A stretch of 64,000 nucleotides of DNA from Nematostella vectensis (lineage: Eukaryota > Cnidaria > Anthozoa > Actiniaria > Edwardsiidae): positions 6,757,501 through 6,821,500 of the forward strand of contig NC_064035.1 in the NCBI RefSeq assembly GCF_932526225.1, given 5' to 3'. Under the pieces are notes generated by a model. That model saw only the letters and a list, made by a program, of their open reading frames with translations. It made no database searches and was not told the origin of the DNA. Shown here piece by piece: positions 49,701-61,200 of the stretch (position 1 is the stretch's first letter; every line of letters starts with the position of its first letter). The translations under genes were made by a program, and so were the position numbers.

Positions 49701-50444
49701 TCATATTTAACAAGAAGATGTCACTTTTGTGTGCATCTGTCTTCTAATATTGCACAGATGGCATCGTAGTGTGTCATGAACAAAAAAGTAAACAATGAGA
49801 CACAGTTGACAACTGTACTTTTTGTATTTCCATAATAAGACTGAGGGATATCACAAAAATGTTTTACAACTCAGAATATCTTTGGTTCTCTTTTTAATTT
49901 TTCTCAATTGTTTTGTCGCACACCCATGTATGCGCATGTGTTCATCTAGTTTTCTTGTGTGTGCTTTTGCACAATTATTAGTCCTACCGCCCTTGCAACT
50001 ACGGGGTTTGAAACGTTATTATTATAGACAAAGACATGCAATTTGACGCGGTATTCTGCAAAATTCTTATAATAACACGCTAATAAAATTAAACCACAAA
50101 AACTAAAACACTCGTAGGTTAATTTGGGTTCTAGAATTACCAAACAATACATGTGTTTAGTGTTGTTGCATTCAGGTTCTGTTGGCCCACTTGCAAGTTG
50201 CATTACCTTTGTGCTTCCTCATATCGATCAACTCTTTGGCTATTTTTGCCCCATTTAGAGCTCCTTGGACTACATCTTCAGGGCTACCAACAAACGTGTA
50301 CACCGTTCTATTGGTCGACGCCCCAGGATCAACGTCCAGAAGACTAACACCGGCAGTTTCCGAGATGGCTTTCGCGATCGCGTCGATTACTTTACTGTTT
50401 CGACCTTCAGAGAAATTAGGCACACATTCCACAATGCGAGACAT
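43756..50444 (-). CDS. FTCD: Formimidoyltransferase-cyclodeaminase
   Basis: A bifunctional enzyme of histidine catabolism: it transfers the formimino group of formiminoglutamate to tetrahydrofolate and then releases ammonia to give methenyl-THF. Thirteen exons give 541 aa, the same length as the human enzyme: 50207-50444, 49357-49485, 49066-49154, 47733-47912, 47517-47654, 46965-47096, 46766-46827, 46136-46262, 45614-45775, 45193-45236, 44796-44934, 44125-44220, 43756-43845. The N-terminal transferase half shows [49 protein letters not shown] and [10 protein letters not shown]. The linker holds [14 protein letters not shown]. The cyclodeaminase half shows [35 protein letters not shown] and [13 protein letters not shown]. 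The start matches the conserved family start, but an in-frame ATG at 50540 would add 32 residues with a presequence-like character. Confidence 0.96.
44529..44605 (-). mobile_element. Fragment of an interspersed repeat in FTCD intron 11
   Basis: Contains ACAGAATAGCTGCGCTGACG followed by a TTAGCCCTTCATCTGAG stretch. The first part resembles the element at 12971-13092. I regard it as half of a related inverted-repeat element. Confidence 0.4.
45865..46045 (+). mobile_element. C-run repeat element, copy 1
   Basis: In FTCD intron 8. Shares GCAGGGGGCGGGGCACTG, CAATATTTT and ATTATAAGGAAATGACCA with the reverse complement of 60536-60655. Long C-runs interrupt it. The two copies lie in opposite orientation in different genes, so this is an interspersed non-coding element. 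Confidence 0.6.
47935..48188. mobile_element. TTAA-flanked inverted-repeat element, copy 2
   Basis: In FTCD intron 3. Same family as 37601-37870 but inverted: begins TTAAAGCCGCATTGTCACCA and ends TGGTGACAATGCGGCTTTAA. The internal block GATTGATAATTTAGAGCGGA matches the reverse of copy 1. Confidence 0.8.
48227..48486. mobile_element. Inverted-repeat element in FTCD intron 3
   Basis: AATAGACTGTTTTCACAATG on the left matches the reverse of CATGAAAATGGTCTATT on the right. The pairing continues inward with TTGCGTGTGCATCCAAAATG and its imperfect inverse, for a terminal repeat of about 40 bases. There is no coding content. It lies 38 bases from the preceding element. Confidence 0.65.
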
Positions 50445-52299
50445 TCTTCGACTTTGGATGGCTCGTGCAACAAGATGAAACCAAGGAGATGTGGATCGTT
50501 TCAGTGCTTGAGAGAATAAGCGCGTGGCTACACAGAGCATGAGGGTTATGAGCACATAACCTGCTGTTGAGTCTGACAGCCTTGGTCGACTCAAGACGTG
50601 GCGAATTTGTCACTTCAGGGGAGGGGAGAGTAGGGAGAATTTGAGCACACTTTTCCCACGTTAAAATTTTAAAACGGCTCATTAGCCGCCGCCGCACTTT
50701 GAATAAAAGAGGTTAGCAAAGTGATTACATACGTATTCATGCCAAATGGACTAACGAGAGGGTCCGATCAAGTCACGTGATCAGCTAGTGTGGCTAGGGC
50801 AAGTCGTCTATTGCCCTAGCCACCCTAGCTGATCACGTGACCTTTTTGAGTGGCATTTCAAGCCAAAATACACACAAACATTACCCCTCCAGAGAACGAC
50901 GAAAAAAAATATATGTAAATGAAAATAATTCCTTCGTGACAAAGAAGCTTACTGGCTTATTCGTAGGTGCCAAATAAGTTTCTTTTTGTTGCTGTAATTT
51001 TGTGAAAAGGCTGACGACCGCGAACCACCCAAAAAATCACGTGATCTATTAGCGCAAGTCGTGTCGAGCAAGCCCTGGGCACAAAACAAGAAAAAAATGG
51101 CTAGAGAGATAAAAAAATTTTTAACAAAACAAACGATCCAGGTTCCTATCGAAAGCAATCGAGTGGTATTCGATTCGATGTGTTCCAGGCTGAATGTGTT
51201 CGGTAATCGGACAAAATCCTAAATTGAAAGCATTTGAGTGTTTGTGTTCGATTACGTTCGATTGTGAAATAATTTTTTTTTCGATTATCGAACGTAGTCG
51301 CATTCATTATGCGAGTGCGTTCGATTTTCGACCTTGTAAAGAGGTTACGCCTTGATTATTAGGGGACGAGCCAATCGTGATATGAATGAGTATATGTAGT
51401 TATTTGACTCGGTAGTAAAAAAATGTATGCGCCGGGAAGCTACGCCGACTTTACGGAAATGACGCCTTTTCGGACTCAAATCCTGTGGGGGAAAAAGAGA
51501 CGCCCTTTCCATAATTGGTCATTCTACCCAAATATGGTATGACGGAATGCGGGCTTGACTTCCTCTGGATGTGTGATGTTGATGAATAACTATTAGAGGG
51601 AATCGAAAGGTTCGCTCATAGACTCTCTTCAGCACCGATACTAAGGATTCCAGGTTGAAAGAAAAGAAAATACAGGTAATTGATAATTTATTTATAAAAG
51701 TAACTTGGTAAGCATTGCAAACGTGATTTTGCAAAGACTACACTGCTCATTTGCCGCTTGACTTTTTTATCAGATCCGGCCATTAAAAAAGTTTGTGATC
51801 ATTCCTTGACATTATGGCGTTATTGTTATCACACATAAGCTTCAGTAATAACGAGATGCTATTGTCATTTGGAATAGATATTGTATTTATATCATTTAGC
51901 TAATACCGTAATACACAATGACATCTAAAACTCAATTTCTTGACATTTTTATAGGTCATAAGTTGATCGATTATGCTCTAAAATGTTAAATGAGAACTGC
52001 TTTTCTATAGAACCGCTATGATATGTAGCAAATGCCCGAAGATGGCATTCTTAACGTTGTCATTGCTTTGAAATCAGCTGACAATCAATATTATCAAACC
52101 ATTGTCTCAGGCCCCCGACCTTTTAGCCCTTGTTTGTTGTGAATTTTTAACACAATCTAAAAGTATTCTTTATGAATATATTCATTACCTTACCAATAAA
52201 ATAGACTATTACCTGCATAATTTATGCATTCAAGCTTCATTTGATTATATCATTTTTGTGATAAAATGTTGTATTTGATTGACAGAAGGTCCTGGCACA
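50445..52299. other. Divergent spacer between FTCD and integrin beta
   Basis: Holds the upstream regions of both genes and a 70-base palindrome at 50772-50841, listed separately. A second CACGTG core occurs near 51038. The first ~100 bases on the FTCD side are an open in-frame extension of its coding region. No other gene is seen. Confidence 0.5.
50772..50841. repeat. Near-perfect 70-bp palindrome with two CACGTG cores
   Basis: The left arm 50772-50802 (GTCACGTGATCAGCTAG...) is the inverse of the right arm 50811-50841, with one mismatch over 31 bases and an 8-base centre. Each arm carries ATCACGTGA, an E-box core. It sits in the divergent spacer 328 bases upstream of the FTCD start. Confidence 0.85.
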
Positions 52300-55200
52300 A
52301 TGAGGGAGCTGTACATTGTCGGTGCTATTTTATTTTTGATTTATACATTCATCCCTTCTTCATTTTCAAGTAAGTTACACAACCTAAATGTACAGTATAG
52401 TAGTGTTTGCTTATGGAGAGAATACCTGCACAGGGGCAGATCCAAGATTTCAAAATAGGGGGTGGATAATGGCCAGATAGATGGCTTATAACTGATCCAG
52501 TGGTTCTTGGTAGGTCACATAGATCTCAGATCTTTTACTTAAAAAGGGGGGGTGAATATCCACCCAATCCACCTCCCCTTTATCCACCCCTGCTGCAGTA
52601 CCTGGTCACTCCCCCCTCTATCCGCCCCTGCTGCAGTACCTGGTCACTCCCCCCCTGTATCCGCCCCTGCTGCAGTACCTGGTCACCCCCCCTGTATCCG
52701 CCCCTGCTGCAGTACCTGGTCACTCCCCCCCTGTATCCGCCCCTGCTGCAGTACCTGGTCACCCCCCCCTGTATCCGCCCCTGCTGCAGTACCTGGTCAC
52801 CCCCCCCCCTGCATCTGCTCCTGCTGCAGTACCTGGTCCCAGTGTCTTTTTTAGAGGAACCACTGTAGCAACTAGCTATGTACTGTGAAAATGGGATTGC
52901 AAGAAGATGCAAAGAAGCTGATCAGTAGAATAAGGGAAAAAGGGTAGTTTTGATTCAGTGTAAATTGACAGGCGCGTAGCTAGTGTACTCTAGGCATCTC
53001 TGCCCCTCCCCTTTGGCCACCAAAAAGTTTCTCATTGAACAGTCATAGAATTTCATGCTGTTTGCATAATATGACTGTCCATGAACCCTTTCCTATCTCT
53101 CAGCCCGCCCTTGGTTTTGGTAAGAGTACAGAGGCAGGTAAGAGTACAGAGCCAGATCTAGGTGCCCTAATAAGAAGGGGTGGAGGCAAAGTTTTTATAA
53201 AATTCATTGCACTAATTTGGATATTTGTTATGCCTTTTTCATTTGGGTATATTTTTCTTTAAATTTCTTCAATCTCTGAGAGAAGGTAGCCCCTCATTCC
53301 AACCTTACATCTGTCTGTCGAGGAAATAGTAACCTTTCAAAGCATCTCAGATACAGCTATAGCTTCTATACCATTACGAGAGCAAAAAATGGTTAAAAGA
53401 TAAAAAATTAAAAATCAGATAATGAGATCACCTAAGAATGACAACATGAAACCTTCTGACTTATTAATTTTAAAATCTTAGGATTCAAGGACATAAAAAA
53501 TTTATACAAAATTCCCTTAACACACCACCAAAAAAATATCTGTGATACTTACATAATTTGCCATTTTAGGTTCAGAATGTCTAAGCCAGAGTACTTGTAA
53601 TGAGTGCATAAGTAAACCATCATGTGCTTGGTGTTCACAAGAGGTTAGTACTTTTTACCATATATTATTTTGTATTGAGTATATTGATGCGAAAGATATT
53701 TAATACTGTATTTATATGAATTTGCCAACTGAATGCTTACTGTCTTGATTGCAGAATTTCGACAAAGATACAAAAGCCCCTTCACGCTGTGACACCTACC
53801 TGCGTCTAAAAGGATATGGATGTCGCGAAGAAAACATTTCTAATCCGCAGAGTATTTTTTCAGAAACTAAAGTAAGTTTATGTACAATATACAAAATTGA
53901 CCATAATATCAGTAGAAATTTGAGTGTTTCAACTTCCTTTGTGGTAATTTTATTTTAGAATGATCCTGTTGGTGCAACTATTCAAGTCACACCTCAAAGA
54001 GTGACTCTTAAGCTAAGGCCAGGTTTGTACTCCATTTGCCAGTTTATACATACTGTATTAAATCTCTTTGTTGTCAGATACAGTATTTCTGGGATCCATT
54101 GTCTTTTATAGTGAGCATCCAAGAGCCTGTTTCAATCATTCTTTTTATTATTTCAGCTCTGACCTATTTTTCCCCATTCTTACACATTACACTCTTTGTT
54201 TTTATAACAACATCTACTTTTCAATTGAGGCTGGGCCATTCTTTTTTTGGGACATTTTAAGGCAGAATATGTTCTTAGCTTAGTTTGTATAAGACTATAT
54301 ACCCAATGATCAATAGTAATAATAAGGTTGTTACTATTCAATTCTGCATTTTAGAATGCATCAAGACTAAAACAATAAAAACATTTCTGCTATCTGAGCC
54401 TCGGCATGTTCTTAGCATGTTCTTAAAATTTGGTGAAATCTCAGGCTGGACATTCTTATAAAATAAGGTTCTTATGAATAAAGGGTGTATGCATGGTACT
54501 CGTGAGGCAAGAGTTGACTGTTTTATGGAAAAAATACTACCCCCAACTGGAAGAGTTGCATACACAAGTTCTCCTGTTCCTAGCTAGATGTTTTTTTTAT
54601 AATTTATTTGTTTTCATAAATTTCAGGTATTCCATCTATATTGCCAGTCACTATTCGCCCGGCAGAGAATTACCCTGTGGACTTGTATTACCTTATGGAC
54701 ATGTCCTGGTCCATGGAGAACGATTTAGATAACCTGAAAAAGCTTGCAGGAAAAATAGGTGAGCCTTTACTTTGGCAGAACTTCTATCTTTCCTTCATGG
54801 CAATTTTTATTTATAGTGGCAAACCTAAAATAATCTTTGCTTTCATGGGAAGACCGAAAAAATCCTTAGAGAGAGTCAAGTCATGAAATTTAATTTTTTT
54901 GTTTTTAACAGCTGAAAGTATGAAGAATATAACAAAGAACTTCAAGTTGGGGTTTGGATCATTTGTAGACAAAACAGTTTCTCCTTATGTCCGCACTGAG
55001 TGAGTACTGATACATGTACACCGTATGCTTCTTTGTGTAATGATGGTAAAAAATAATAAACACTTATCTTCATTTTAGGCTCACAAAGCCTTGCTCAGAC
55101 ACCAGTGAGTGTGTAGCAAGCTATGGGTTTAAACACATACTCCCCCTTGTTAGGAATGATACAATGTTTAAGGTAGGTTTAGGTAACCTGGTGATGCAAA

Positions 55201-58200
55201 AGATATCTACCAAGTATGCAGCCATAATGCTCAAGCTTCTTAAGACATAGGAATATTCACATTTCCTTATTCTAGCCCTTAGAGTGTTAAATAAAAATGG
55301 TATTCCCTTTTTGGGTCTGTCATCCAGATTCACTAAAAACATTATTTGCCACACACCCCCCCCCCCCCCTCCCTCCACCTGGATAGCATGCATGATTGTT
55401 CAAAAGACACCTTTGAGGGAGTAAGGTGGTATTTTTGTAAATGTGTGATATGTGGGCACAACAAAAGCCATCTTCTCTGGATATTATTGATTCCCACACT
55501 TCCTTTACCTTTTATTCTCTCCTATCAATGAAGATCCAACTGAGTCACTTTGAAACAGAGCAGCTGTCTGAAGAACGAATTAGACACAACTGTACTAAAA
55601 TTTAATTTTTTTAAACATATTTTACCTTGTCCATTCTCTTATTCAAATTCTTTTGTGACAAAAAATACATTGAGGTACTACCATTGTCACTGTGTTTAGT
55701 TATTGTTTGTGTTTTTGAAAGGAAAAAGTAAACGAGCAAAAGATTTCTGGCAATCTTGATGAGCCCGAGGGAGGTTTTGATGCTCTTATGCAGGTTGCTG
55801 TGTGTGATCAGGTATTGTTTGGTATTTACTGGTCCTCACCTTTCAACCTCTCTCATGTTCTAATTTTCTCTGAAGGTACTTTCATTTACATCCAACCATG
55901 GGGCTTTTTTAGACAAAAAATCTATCTAAGAACTCAAACAACATATGGTTTAATTTTTTTTATTTTTCCCATTGACTCTCTGATTATGTAGCTGCTACTT
56001 GACAATTGAATTGTGTAAACTTTACACAAGCCCCAAAAATTGTTGTCATTCTCCGTGGCCTGAAGTACATAGTTTTATCTTTCTAACTCCCATACAATTG
56101 ATTCAAGAAAATATTTTACTTAATAATTCCTTTTATACAAATTTCAGCAAATTGGTTGGTCAGTAAATGGAACATCTCGTCGTCTTGTTGTCTTCGTCAC
56201 TGATGCCCCCTTCCATTTGGCTGGAGATGGCAAGGTACAGTACAACTAATTGCAATAAGAATACTCCATCTAGCTGTTTGCTTGTCTGTTTGATAGATGA
56301 ATGAGCTAGGGGCAGGGTGAATAGAGATGTGAGGTTGGGGGATCTGATGTTTCAAATATTATCCCTTTGTTGAAGCAGTTATATAGGGGGTGGGACAGCG
56401 TAATGTGTGAGCACTGGGTAGTTGACAGATGTACTGACAGAGGGACAATTTGCAATTAGAGTGGGCATCTTAGAGAAATGTTAAATTTCCATTATGCAGA
56501 TTTTTCTCTTAACAAAAGTAGGAATAATCATGCCGTTTCCTGAATGCAGGAATTATCAGCAGTTGTGCTATACATTGATTGAATACATTGATTGCTCCAA
56601 CTTCCTGCATTATTGGCCCCAATGGACAGTTGTACCTAAAAATCACCTGCATCTAGCCAGCTTATTTATTGTATCTCTTTGAACATTGAACTATTTTTTA
56701 AAGTGTGTTTATTTGTGTAGCTGGGAGGTATTGTCACTCCAAATGACGGACAGTGCCATTTAAGCAACAGTGGGGTCTACACCAAGTCTGATGAGCTGGT
56801 AAGAGGATCCCTCAGGGGCTGATTAACTTTTTTTTTGGGGGGGGGGGGGGGGGGGGGTGAGGAAGCTAATATTTCGTGCATATGGTGGAAGGTAAATCTG
56901 TGGATTTAAGCTTCCCCACATTTTATTGAAAATTTCAGTCTGAAGGGGGGCACTGGCCCTTATGTCTCCCCCCTTCTCCCCCTATATCTGCCTCTGGCCC
57001 TAAAGAGTGTCTGTTTTCATTCATAATGTTGTGTGTTGCTCCTATTTTTGTATTGTTGCTGCTGGTGTTGTTATTTTTAGGTATATTTGTTTCTTTTTAC
57101 TTTGTTCGGTTAGGACTATCCATCAATTGCCCAACTCCATGAAAAACTTCTGCAGAAACAAATCCAACCCATTTTTGCAGTCACTGGAAATGTCACTGAT
57201 CTGTACTTGGTAAGTCATTTTTTTTGGGGGGGGGGTAGATGTTAGACATACTGTAAATCAGCAATTTCTTGAGACTACAGTATTTTACAATACCTTCAGG
57301 TCTTAATCAAAATAATCAAGGGCTAAAACATCATTGATGGAAAACGTTTTCTCAATAAAGTTTAAGTTCTGGTAATAGCTGAGAAAAACCTCTATACTAA
57401 TTTTATTATTAATGTTTTAAAACAATTCATTTCAGGGCTTAAGTAATTCCTGGGATGATTTGGGTGCTACAACAGGTGTCCTTGCTGAAGACTCAGGGAA
57501 CGTAGTACAACTGATAAAGAACAGCTATGAAGTAAGTTACACAAACAGGTAACCTTAATAGATAAAGATAAATTGGAGTAGCTACTGTCATCACTCTCAT
57601 CACAGCTAGATGCAGAATTACAAGAGCCCTGATTCTGACGTGGTCGAGTTTAAGGCATAGCAAGGCGCCTCAGGCAGCTGCCATACTCATGTCTGACCAC
57701 AGACTACAGCTAAGATCAAAATTGTTGTCTTTGTGGAGGGAGGAACACTGGAGAACCCAGAGAAAAACCCTCAGAGCAAAGGCTAGACCAACTAACACAA
57801 CTCACGTCGGAACCGGCAATCGAACCCGGAACCCAGTGGTGAGAGGCACAGGAACTACAGAGCGACGCTCTGCCAACTGCGCCACGAAGGCTACGATTTT
57901 TCTGACATCAACAATCCCTTATGTATCTTAGAAAGTTTACTGGGTGACAAGTTTTCCTTTGGCCATAGGTCACTCAAATACTGTATTGTTAAAGAAGAGA
58001 AGTGAAGTATCCTTAGATCTTTTGATCTTTCACATTGAAATGATTAAAAGAGTTTCAACCTTTTACATGGCGTACAGAGAGCAAAATCCCAATTAATGAT
58101 GTGGCTTTGTTAAGTTGAATAAAGGAAAATTTGGCAAGTAAATTTTGCATGCACATTTTGTAAATCACATGTAAGCCATTTTTAATGTGTGTCATATTAT

Positions 58201-61200
58201 TTTAGAAAATTGCTTCCACTGTCAAGCTCTCATATAAAGCACCCCCTGGGATCTCTGTTTCTTACAGTGGCACATGCAAGTGAGTATTCCAGAATTATTT
58301 AATTGATGATATGTAGTCATTCTCATGAGTTTGTTGTGTTGTCAGGGATGGACAGCCTGTGGTTAATGGAGAGTGCACAGGAGTTGGTATTGGACAGAAG
58401 GTAATTGAAGTAATGGTTTCCAGCACAGTCAAACCTTTTGGCTACTCAACTGATTATGAAAAAACTTTTTTCCCAATGTCAAATACAAGAAAAGCTCAAT
58501 AAAACTTAGACTCTGTTAATAAAATACACTTTCAATCATCCTTATTAACTTGAACTTAGGTAATTTCCCCTTTGAATACGTCTTTAAGCTTAAGTCTTCT
58601 TTTTATTTTGTACAGTATAAAGAACCAGAAACAAGATAACTTGTGTTCCCTGCTTATTACAACTGTTTCCATTTCCCTTGACTTAGCTTTACCTAGGCTC
58701 GATTTCCACCTTGTTTCTGTGAGCCCACAGTATGTGCCTCGGCAGATGAGGCCTAGCGATGGCTGGAAATCAAGCCTAAGCTTTACCTCACTAATTCGAA
58801 ATTTCTACTATCTCCTCAATAGTAACTATTTTATTGATTAGCATTCTCCCTTCTATTTTTTTTCTTGAATAAATTCCATTTTGCATGTATGGATCAACAT
58901 ACTTTGTTGATAATGTTGACTAAAGTACTGTATCTAATAGTTTCGATTGACCACACCCAAACTTGCTAACTAGAATTGATTTTTGCTTTTTGCTTTTATT
59001 CCTTTTCTTCAAATATGCCTCACTCTCCTTTTGATTATTGACTGGATGTTAGTGTACATCAATCATGTGTTTGTTTGTAAATGAGACTGTATTTATTAGA
59101 CACAATATTTGTTTGTTTGTAGGTTAAGTTTGATGTCTCTGTTACACTGGATCGCTGTACTGAAGATGTTCAGAAATACAAAAGGTACAGTATCAAGCAT
59201 GAGTGATGTGGGAATTATTTAAAGTAATGTAGCTAAATCCAGCATGAATCACTCTCAGTGGATCTCACTAGTTTCTGCACTAGGAAGCTGATACGAAAAG
59301 AGGGATATTAGCTAACTTTTTTCATAACCCTTTTTCCACAGTTTTCCAATTCGTGTTCCTGGATTTGGTCTTCTAAATGTGGACTTAGAGTTTATTTGCA
59401 GTTGTCAGTGTGATGGCAAAGATTTCCGAGTGAGTTTATTGATTTTATAGCCAATGGAAGACTCTGTTGCTTCTTGTAGCCCCTAACTAATGTGCTGATA
59501 AAGTGTTGGGACTGGCAGGGAAATCAACCTTGGTGCTTTAGGGGGTTTGGACGAAATCTTGGTAAAACAAACGAAAAAGTGAGATTCCATGATAAAACTG
59601 GAAGTTTTTATTCTTTAGATGCAATAACCATTATGCATCACATTTTATTTTCATTGGCTAAAACCCTGGATCTCATGGAAAATCAAATGTCAAATGCAAA
59701 TATACCTGATTACTCTTAACGTTTTCACTTGTCCAGAGTATACTTATGCTGTTTAATGTTGTCGTAGGAGGAGAACAGTACCCGTTGCTCTTCGGGAAAT
59801 GGCACATATGCATGCGGCCAATGTCAGTGTCATAAGGGAAGGTGAGAACACTTGTTTATCACCCGTTCTTTGATATTGTTTTCCCTTTAAGAGTACAACA
59901 ATCCTTTTTAAGTTTAGCCCAAAATGGCCATCAAATACTTTTTAACTTAAAATGCCAACTATAATACTATTCAGGGGTTTTATTAGGCCCCGGCGGCTGG
60001 CGGAAGCACCAGCTATTTTCCACCGAGCTCTGGCTACTATTTTTTTTTTAAGTTGACTTTAGTTTGATTTGAACTAAAAAGATAAATTAACGTCCACCCC
60101 CTACTTATCAATCTCAACCGCCTACTTTGAAAGTTAATGAAAGCCCTGCTATTACTTATCATTAGCCTTATCGTTAACTGTTTCATACATTTGTTCCAAA
60201 GGACTAATGAACACTTTTGTCATAAAGAACGAATGTTAATTTAAATAATAGCCCACTCTCAAATTTGCAGCTCTTTTAATAAGCCAATAGAAAAAAAAGT
60301 GGTTAGAAAGTGCATAAAGGTAATTTGACTATTAGTATGCCTTCAAGACCATCGAGGCATTTCATACCAAAAATAGTTAAGAAAACTATCTGGAATTTCT
60401 AAAACTACAAAAATGTATAATGGTTTGCTCCTTTGTTTGGTATCCAGGTATGGGGAGCTGTGTGAATGTGATAATCCATTTGACAAGAAAACGGATGTCA
60501 CCAAGTGTAAAGCGTAAGTAATCACTTTTATTACAGAGGCAGAGCAGGCCATGTTATATTGGGGGGGATTGGTCATTTCCTTATAATTTTTTAAAATATT
60601 GGGGGGGGGGGGGCACAAGCCCACAGTGCCCCACCCCCTGTTACAGCCCTACATATATTACAAGCACTAAGGAAATAAGGAAGGGCACACTTTGAACTAG
60701 GGGACATACCTCTATTATCACTCATCAACAAGTCATTAAGACTCAACACTTGAAACTACTTTTGGTGCCCGAGGTCAGTTGTACCAGACACCTATAGACT
60801 GAATGTAAGTAGTCATTCGTTTGTTGCTTCTTTCGGGTGTTCAGTGGGACATGGTCTCAAGCCCCATTCAAACAGCTACAGCATCAGCAAGCATTACTGG
60901 TGAAGTATCACTCGGATGACCACAAGACAATTCTGACAACTACTTGCAGCACCTTCCAACATTGTGTGCAAAAAGCACCAGCTCCGCTGAGTGGCAACAA
61001 TGTTGGCGCTGTTTACAAGGGGCTTCAGGATTCCTAGAACTGAGCTGATGGAAGATTCTGACGACAATGACATCCTGAAGATGAGCTTACAAGTATCTCA
61101 AGCAGTTATTAAAACTATGCCTTACACTTTCTTGTGATGCAGGACTAACGCCACTGATGAGCCGCCGTGTAGCGGCCAAGGACAGTGTATCTGTGGAAAG

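Noticed and set aside
52500-52912. Proline/cysteine-rich repeated frames on both strands
   Set aside because: Produced by the intronic 36-38-bp array. Unit length varies, so the frame is not maintained.
57790-57893. A tRNA gene on the minus strand
   Set aside because: A and B boxes are present, but the arms do not pair into a cloverleaf and the sequence continues as a SINE body.
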